From: Hymenoscyphus infarciens
Lineage: Eukaryota; Ascomycota; Leotiomycetes; Helotiales; Helotiaceae
NCBI GenBank assembly: GCA_001414345.1
Contig: LLCB01000205.1
Coordinates: forward strand, 44,450-108,449
DNA: 64,000 nt
Reading direction: 5' to 3'
Under the pieces are notes generated by a model. That model saw nothing but the letters and a program-made list of their open reading frames with translations, had not been told where the DNA came from and searched no databases. A program made the translations under genes and the position numbers. This document shows, piece after piece, positions 57,487 to 64,000 of this stretch; positions within the stretch are counted from its first letter, which is position 1; each line of letters opens with the position of its first letter.

Positions 57487-60400
57487 AAGGAGTCCCAGAG
57501 TCGTGCGCGAATCAGCTTAGGATAATAAAAGATATTATTCGAGACAATTTCGAAGATCAAGAAGTCTGTTTTCTTGATTCTTCTAACCTTCTAGGCTATT
57601 TGCTATGGTTATTCGAGAATATTGTGCGCAATAGAAGAGTGCCGGAGAGGAATACTCGAGCGTCTTATAGCATTATCACCGTTAATTATTAGCCTTTCAT
57701 GAAAGAATTGCAGCGTTGGTCCAATTAATTACACCCCACCACTGAAAGAAACCTTTGCTGACCTTCTTGACAAGATTGAAAGTGTCGATTTTTGTGGGTC
57801 CGCCTCGTCTACCTCACCTTCATACCCCATTCACTTCCTTCACTCCCACATCTCCACCCCCAATCCACCACCTCGCCCCCACAGTAGATTTAAGCTCAAA
57901 TAACACATATCTCGTCAACAAAAAAAGAATCTCGGTGGCCCACTCGTCTCATCGACGGTCCACTTGCACTCGCTAACTGCTCGCAGGCCTCGAAAAAATT
58001 CGACCTATTATCAAAAACGACAACATCGACCGGTGGAAGATTCTGTCTTAATACCATCTAATTAAAACGACAACTTCGACCGGTGGAAGATTCTGTCTTA
58101 ATACCATCTAATTAGTAGTAATATAGTAGCAGACCTAGCTGAAGCGACGCCCCATATGGGGACTCGTACTGTGAAAGTAGCACATGAGAGAATATAGAAA
58201 CGTGAGTACCTTCCCCAACTCCCCCGAGTGACCACCGAGATTCCAACATTCTTTTTTTTGTAGTTTTTTTTTTCTAAAGGTGCCTTTGCACAAGGAAGGA
58301 CGCGCCTAGCTTTTGAAGACGCGTTAGAGGAGGTGAGGCGGAGATATATTTCCTTCAGGTGTCGTGCTTCTCGCGGCGCCAACTCTCCCAAAGAGTTTCA
58401 AATTCATCCGTCTTGGTGATTAATTACTACCACGACATCGATGCACACCCAAAATGCCTGCCACGTTACGAATTGTCATGAGAGCGAGTCTTTGCTCGCA
58501 AAGGAAGACTTGGCCACGGATGCGAAATGGTTCCCATGATCGATATCCCACTGCTGCTTCGAACATCGAAATCGTGTTGAAGACCGCGCCTGCGATATTT
58601 TTTGGGAAAGGTGTTGATGAGGACCAAGTTCAAAATTAACTGGAGGATCGTTCATTCACGGCGTGGTTTATGAAGACATGCCGCGACTTATTTTATTATC
58701 AGCTTCAGCAATGGGCACGATTATAATCGCCTGCAGAACAAGCATATTTAATATGACCAGGAAGGTTGCGACCACCAAGAGCAGGCTGCTCAAGTTAACA
58801 GGCAAGAGTATCGACGCGGAAGAAGCCGCAACGTGTAATTTTCGGCCTCAAAAACATTTCGCACTCTTCATCTTGCTGCCCAAACCGCAGGGCAAAAGTT
58901 GCGGCATTTCCCATTTGGCCGGGCGTTTCCTTGGGGTCTCTCCTTCCCTTCTTACAGTACAAAAGATGGAGACGAAGTAAGTCTTGCCGCATGTGAGCGA
59001 GTAGGGAAGGAACGACTACTTGGGTTAGGGACTCTTTTCCTTCCTCGCAACTGCTTGAAGGGTTCACTAGAGGTAAGGTATAAGCACTTATATCTTACCG
59101 TGCCTTCCATGCTAATTGATTCCCAGGTAATTATGGTCGACTTTCCTTTCTTCTCCACATCTCAGCCTTACTTCCCGACTGACCCGACATCAAATTGAAT
59201 GGTGTCAGAAATATTCGTGGGCATACGATGAACAAGCATTCCAATATCATAAGCTACATTTGGGGGGGGGGGGACTAGTGCGAAGCTGTGCATGCCAAAA
59301 GACCGTGTACCCTTTGGACGCTTCGTGGGGTTGTATCGTTCGGATTATCTAGCCATCTTGGAACTTACAAGAGGCCGAGGAAACACTCCATACTATTTGC
59401 AACTGCCCAGCTGGTGGTGACTATGCAGCAGATGTCGAAGACCGGGCGCTCTTCCATAATGAGTTTGGTATCAATGCGAGAGCCCGCTCTTCTTTTAGGA
59501 GTGCATCTAGCAGAAGCAGGATAACGATATTGCGGTAACACCAGAGATTACGAAAGCCATGGTAGTCGCACCTCGTAGATTGGACTGATTTCGCTGAATT
59601 TCGCTGGATGGCGCGATGAATCTTTTGCACAACATCATATAAAAGCAATCCTCGGCAGATCCCAACCCCAAACCAATTTTCCTAGCCAGTGCTGTCCTGA
59701 GACGGTCGCGTGGAATAAACAAGACTACTCCAGAAACAAAAAAAGAAAGAACGGGAACTCTGCGTGGGTACAAGGCTCGACTAGAGTCCTGCAGATCCAA
59801 ACAGCTGGACCTGACATTGCGTGTGTTTTCCACACCGGAGTACAACTGCTTGAATGGCTCTGAAAACGATGAATTGAACCCGTTCTGAGTACCACATACT
59901 ACAGCTGGCGAGTATGATGCGTAAGACTGAGAGTTTAGATTCAAATAAAGCAGCATCCGATTGCCAGTTGATCAAAAATCGGAGGTTTCATAGCTGGTAA
60001 GGGGATTTGTTTGCTTACGAACAAGTCCATGCTTTTCCCCCCACTTCTGAACTATCAAATATGTGACTCTCTGGGATCTTGAGTTTGTTCTCGATCAGTG
60101 GGATGTCGATTAGGACCAGTGGTATACATGGCATCGAGAACTGTTATGAAAGTGAGGATGAGAATCACTCTGACTCTTTGTATAATTGATGTCGGTGGAA
60201 GCCCATCAAGTGCTTGACGGACTTGAGATTCTCTATTCTCCAGTCATGTGTGCTGGGGCCCGTTTCCCCCTCGAAACTCGGGAGCAGCTTCGTGTTTTCG
60301 AAAGCATACATGAGAAAGGGGGCCTGGATGGGAGTCAAGGTCGTGCCTTCCTTCTCACTGTGTTCCCGTCGTATCATGGACAGAAAGGAGGGGAAGGAAT

Positions 60401-61301
60401 CTTGAGGCTCGTCGCCTGTGTAGGCTCTGAAGAAGGATCTAGGAAGGAAAGACTTCGACCTCGACCTCGGAAACAGTCCAACTTCCAGAACCCACATCCC
60501 TGAAAATCATTTTAGTGCACACCGAACCACCCCTCCTCAGACGACACTATTCCATTTCAAAATCTCGACAAACGAACTGACCAAGAACGCGACTTACTGG
60601 ATGAGTCGGCTCGGCTAGAAGCTTATTCACATGCGTGTGGTGTACTATGCAACCAGCACTACTCTAGGTGGAGCTTCTCGTTACACCCCCGCTTGTCTTC
60701 TTACCGAATCACTATTAACTGCACAAGCATCAGTTACGTGGAGTTGTTGGTTGCCTTGGAGTATAGTCGGCTGTAACATTTTGTTCTAGACGATGATATC
60801 ACACTTTGTAGGTGGCATAAAAGCTCTTATCAGTCGTGTTTCTTTTTTTTTTGGCCATGTTCCTTGCTGAATCCGAATAGTTCTCTGTATATTCTATTTA
60901 GTTTCGCTCGCCATAAATCCTGGGGAATTAGCTACCGCTGGATATTTTGGCCAAGTGACAATCTTTCTTTAACTTTGAAGTTTCAAGATCATGGGCAAGT
61001 ATTTGCTTTCTTTAGTCAAAACAGTGAAGCTAAAAACCTCGTCAGGAGGACTTCCTAAATTCCCCGACCCGCATAGATATCACGAAGCCAAACTTTCAAC
61101 GCTTAAGCGTATGTAGATGGCAACATGTATGAAAGCCAATCCATCCGAAAGGAGTGTAGAAGCAGACGTGTGACTTGGGATACATTTTATAAGTCGTGGC
61201 CATTCCATTCATTCCATTCTATTGCTTTTGAACTTGGTTGTATCTCCAAGATCGCCTCACCTAAGCCACCATCTTCCACCTTGAAAAAGAACTATAAAAT
61301 A
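57487..61301. other. 3.8-kb region without a convincing gene
   Basis: Open frames up to 149 residues on both strands do not resemble known proteins or have consistent splice sites. It includes a 50-bp tandem duplication (58014-58113), G and T homopolymers (about 59262-59273, 60845-60855) and a GTCGTGCCTTCC copy at about 60339. The composition is normal, so an unrecognised decayed gene is possible. Confidence 0.5.
58014..58113. repeat. 50-bp tandem duplication
   Basis: Two copies (58014-58063, 58064-58113) that differ at only one or two bases, containing TCGACCGGTGGAAGATTCTG. Confidence 0.9.
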
Positions 61302-61768
61302 ATGAAATTCCTTTCTTTAATCGCTTTGCTCTCTCTCGCTGGGACGCTAGTGGCTGCATTGCCAGTCCCAGGTAAGCATGATTTCCTATTTCTTACCCCT
61401 TAAACCTACTAGTCACTTTCATAGCTTTGCTTTCTCGGAGAAACATCTCAATAGTAGTTTTAATGCTAATTCAAAGTTTAGGCCAAGTGACTACCCTCTC
61501 TGAAAGCGTCGAACCGAAAATCGCTCGTTCATACCCACTTCCCGAAACCCGACTTCAATTTGAAGAACGCGACCGCGTATCGAAGCATCAAGATACTGTC
61601 AGTCCGAGAAGGGAGGAAGGAAATGGGGATGGGGATGGGGAATACAGGGCTCCTGACTTGCGAGTTCAATTGGACGAACGCAACAACGTATCGAAGCATC
61701 ACAAGACAGTCAACCCTCGAAAGCAAAATCTCTCTAGTCCAACAACTGCAAATTTTCCAACTAAATGA
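61302..61768 (+). CDS. Small secreted protein with two dibasic-ended repeats
   Basis: 118 residues in two exons (61302-61371, 61482-61768); 110-nt phase-1 intron GTAAGC...TTTAG with a TGCTAAT branch. Residues 1-19 are a clean signal peptide ('MKFLSLIALLSLAGTLVAA'). There are no cysteines. Two 21-residue repeats, residues 47-67 and 84-104 (period 37), share R-x-Q-x-x-ER-x-x-VSKH-x-x-TV-x-PR followed by R or K, so each ends in a dibasic pair. They are joined by an acidic Gly/Asp linker (GNGDGDGEYRAPD). Dibasic pairs after repeats are typical of Kex2-processed repeat precursors in fungi, such as pheromone, repellent-type or RiPP precursors. With only two repeats the idea is tentative, and no UstY/DUF3328-type or other tailoring gene is present in the window. 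It may simply be a secreted repeat protein. Confidence 0.65.
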
Positions 61769-64000
61769 GTGACAGATGAAAAAAGGGATTCTCCTTGTAT
61801 TCCCCCCCCCCCATTTTTTTTTATTTTTTAAAAAAAAGTAAAGACTTACTTGACAGACGTACACTAAGACTAATAATAGAGCAGGGTAAGTGTCCAACAA
61901 AACACAGAATAGAAACATTGAGAATAAGACCTTCAATGCGTGGCAGTAATCCACCGTGAACTGTGTTGAAAAAAAGACCAAAGAGCAAAATGGCATAAAA
62001 TATGAGAATTTCATGCCACAATCGTGGCTGACCATTGCGGTAAAGAAGAATTACAATTCTTTTAATAAAAGCTACGCAAGTAAAGTATATTTCTGCCACA
62101 AAAGCCCGCTAGATCATAACTGTTAACCATCCCATAAGCTAGTTTCAGAATTTTCTATACCAAGCCGGGGGTAATATTGCAACCTATATCAAAGCTGCGG
62201 AATATCTTGGAGTTAGCAATTCCATTTCGGGAAGTATGTTATAATGAGGGAGCAGGACTGTGAAGGAGGAACGGTGTGTCAACCCTGGGACAACTCGAGA
62301 GAGGAAAGAAAAGCTCAGAGAGCAAGCACTCACGCCATGTATTCTTGAAGATTTCAATCGGACGTCTAGCATGGAACATTAATCGGGTAATTTAAAAACA
62401 CGAGAAATTGGGCACGTCTGGGGTGGGGCTTTCGACAACGTTTGTGTTGCCTTGTCGGATACCTTTCAGCTTGAGCCTTGTTAAGATGTGACAGGACTGC
62501 CACTTTTGGACTTCGTGATGTTAGCTTCTCAGGGATATTTGACCATCTTCCTACCCTTGAATTTTGCATGGAGAGAAATTGTAGTGTTCGAGGAAGGAGC
62601 TGGTGGCAACCTCAAGTCTACTTCTCGAAAATATCAAGGTGGGTAAATAGTCTGATTACTCTCAATATATAGCAGCCGTGGTTCAATGGATCCCCCCTTC
62701 CCAATATGGCTTGACCCAAAACCAGAATGACCTCTCGTCAGTTGACTTGGAACTTTTCTTCCTAGTAGGATGACATGCTTGGTACAAAAAGAGCCGTGGT
62801 CAGCCTGCTTTTGTAAACGACAGGTTGCAAAGGGGCCTAGCAAAACTACTTTCAGCCAATAACTTTTAAAAGCATGAAATCCTTCCTACTTTTTACAACC
62901 CCCCAACAGCTTACCATATTGGTGCATTAGTTACCCCTCCATATCGCCTCCTTTTCCAGTCAATACGAAAACTGGCTCTTTCAGTCTTTCAGTCAGCTTG
63001 TTGGATTGCTGCCCTAGAACTCATAGAACACTTACCATATTACCTGAGAGGAAAATCAGAATCTGATTCGTCTCAAACTACTAGAGTAGGACCATTAGCT
63101 ATGCCAACCACGTGAATTAACGCGTTGAGATTACTACTATGCTTCTGTTTTGTCATTGTTGAGGACCAGGAATTCTTTTGCGCCTGTTCCACCTCGCTTA
63201 GCAGCGTGGAACTATGTTCCCCGCTTTTTTCTTATGTAAAAACCCATATCGAAGCTCAAAGAAAGTCTTCGAAAGTCATGAGAAAGCATTTAATTAGGAT
63301 GATGAATGAATGCATCCTTGAAATCCAAGAAGCCAACAAGAATTTCGAGTGGTCAGATAATGCAAACTTTTGATATCTCGGTTGTGATAGATAACACCCC
63401 GAAAGGTTATTCTGCTGTCACTTATTCTGGTAAGTTATCAGAACTCCATAGAGTTACTCAACAATTCTGCTTTTATTAACACCTTCACTTTGAGACACTT
63501 CTATACTATGAATACTCATGAGAACACTCACTATATTAGCAAAGTATGATATAAAAGTAGGTTAGTAAAGAAGGACAGCATAGTATAGAAGAACACTAGT
63601 AGGAGTAAAACATAAGATATGCGGTTCCGTGCTTCTGAAGCCACTTCTGTGTGTAGTTTCTTGCTAACGATATATGTTTGCATGTTTAAGAGGCTTCTAA
63701 TAATATTAGTAGATAGAAAAAGAGATTCAATCTCTTTTAATAGGAAGTTCTTCAAAAATCTTCTTATTCGAGTAGATTATTAGGGCGTCCTGTATTAGGG
63801 CGTCCTAGATACACCAAAAAGTCGGAATCGACTAAATCGTAAATCGTAAATTGTAAATCGTAAATCGTAAATTACAAAGTCGAGCTAAAGTAGAACTTAA
63901 TAATTATATTATCTAAGCCCTTTATTAAGGGGTAGGAGAGCATTTTACTACTTCTTAGTCTCCCTCTCTCGCTACTCTTTCCTTCTTTAGTATATTATAT
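61769..64000. other. Gene-poor right end
   Basis: No convincing gene. It begins with long C and T/A homopolymers (61800-61840). A plus frame at 63125-63373 has a hydrophobic start but no family resemblance. From about 63780 the sequence becomes repeat-like: TTAGGGCGTCCT twice, then (AAATCGT)n at about 63836-63870, and AT-rich sequence to the edge, probably the start of another repeat element. Confidence 0.5.
63780..64000. repeat. Repeat-element edge at window end
   Basis: Two TATTAGGGCGTCCT copies 15 bases apart, a run of AAATCGT units and RIP-like TA-rich sequence. It is cut off by the window. Confidence 0.5.

Noticed and set aside
59507..59956. 149-residue minus frame
   Set aside because: Overlaps other open frames, has no recognisable domain and no splice context.
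63785..63815. TTAGGG matches resembling telomere repeats
   Set aside because: Only two isolated copies, embedded in a longer TTAGGGCGTCCT motif, not tandem telomeric repeats.
1..64000. tRNA, rRNA or CRISPR-like features
   Set aside because: I looked for tRNA T-arm motifs and regularly spaced repeats with unique spacers. The minisatellites have irregular spacing, and no cloverleaf was found by eye. A tRNAscan run would be decisive.

Overview
The window is nuclear DNA of a filamentous ascomycete (Pezizomycotina). Genes are split by short introns (mostly 46-115 nt) with GTRAGT-like donors, CTRAC/CTAAY branch sites and YAG acceptors. Protein families typical of the group are present: a Zn2Cys6 regulator, a SUT-type MFS sugar transporter, an F-box protein, Pex16, Tim23 and a fungal SWIRM protein. 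Gene-rich stretches alternate with AT-rich, repeat-filled blocks that look degraded in a RIP-like way. The style fits Leotiomycetes (Helotiales), but that is inference from general appearance and no marker gene was checked.

Layout. 0-11.3 kb is dense and ordinary: the 5' part of a THADA/Trm732-like gene (minus) diverges from TIM23 (plus). Then come a multi-exon gene of unknown function, two small tandem unknown genes (one with a probable GC-AG intron), and a four-exon secreted glycoside-hydrolase-like gene. 11.3-16.9 kb is an AT-rich decayed block, a small secreted protein gene (SSP-1), and a minisatellite built on AGTAAGCYAC. 16.9-28.2 kb carries a thioredoxin-domain SSP411 gene, a VOC-fold gene, a SUT-like transporter and a Zn2Cys6 transcription factor. 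30.2-30.7 kb holds a broken paralogue of SSP-1. 32.0-35.1 kb is a divergent PEX16 / F-box pair, flanked on both sides by more AGTAAGCYAC minisatellite.

36.5-43 kb is a repeat island. It contains a 609-bp foldback element with 132-bp terminal inverted repeats and a ~185-bp satellite. Inside the satellite sits a complete LTR element with two 353-bp LTRs that I read as identical and a 5-bp target-site duplication (AGAAG). The element lacks pol and carries a primer-binding site complementary to its own predicted mRNA 5' end, the signature of Tf1/sushi-type self-priming. 44-52 kb is a SWIRM-domain gene with ~6.8 kb upstream that holds no convincing gene but many microsatellites.

52-64 kb holds a six-exon short-chain dehydrogenase, a 10-cysteine small-protein locus interrupted by one in-frame stop, and an FAD-dependent oxidoreductase. 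It also has a small secreted protein with two 21-residue repeats each ending in a dibasic pair, and long gene-poor stretches.

The genes do not form an obvious cluster or single pathway. The most unusual content is the self-primed non-autonomous retroelement nested in satellite DNA, the two small-protein loci each broken by one stop codon, the dibasic-repeat secreted peptide and the dispersed minisatellite family. All splice sites were read by eye and none has transcript support.
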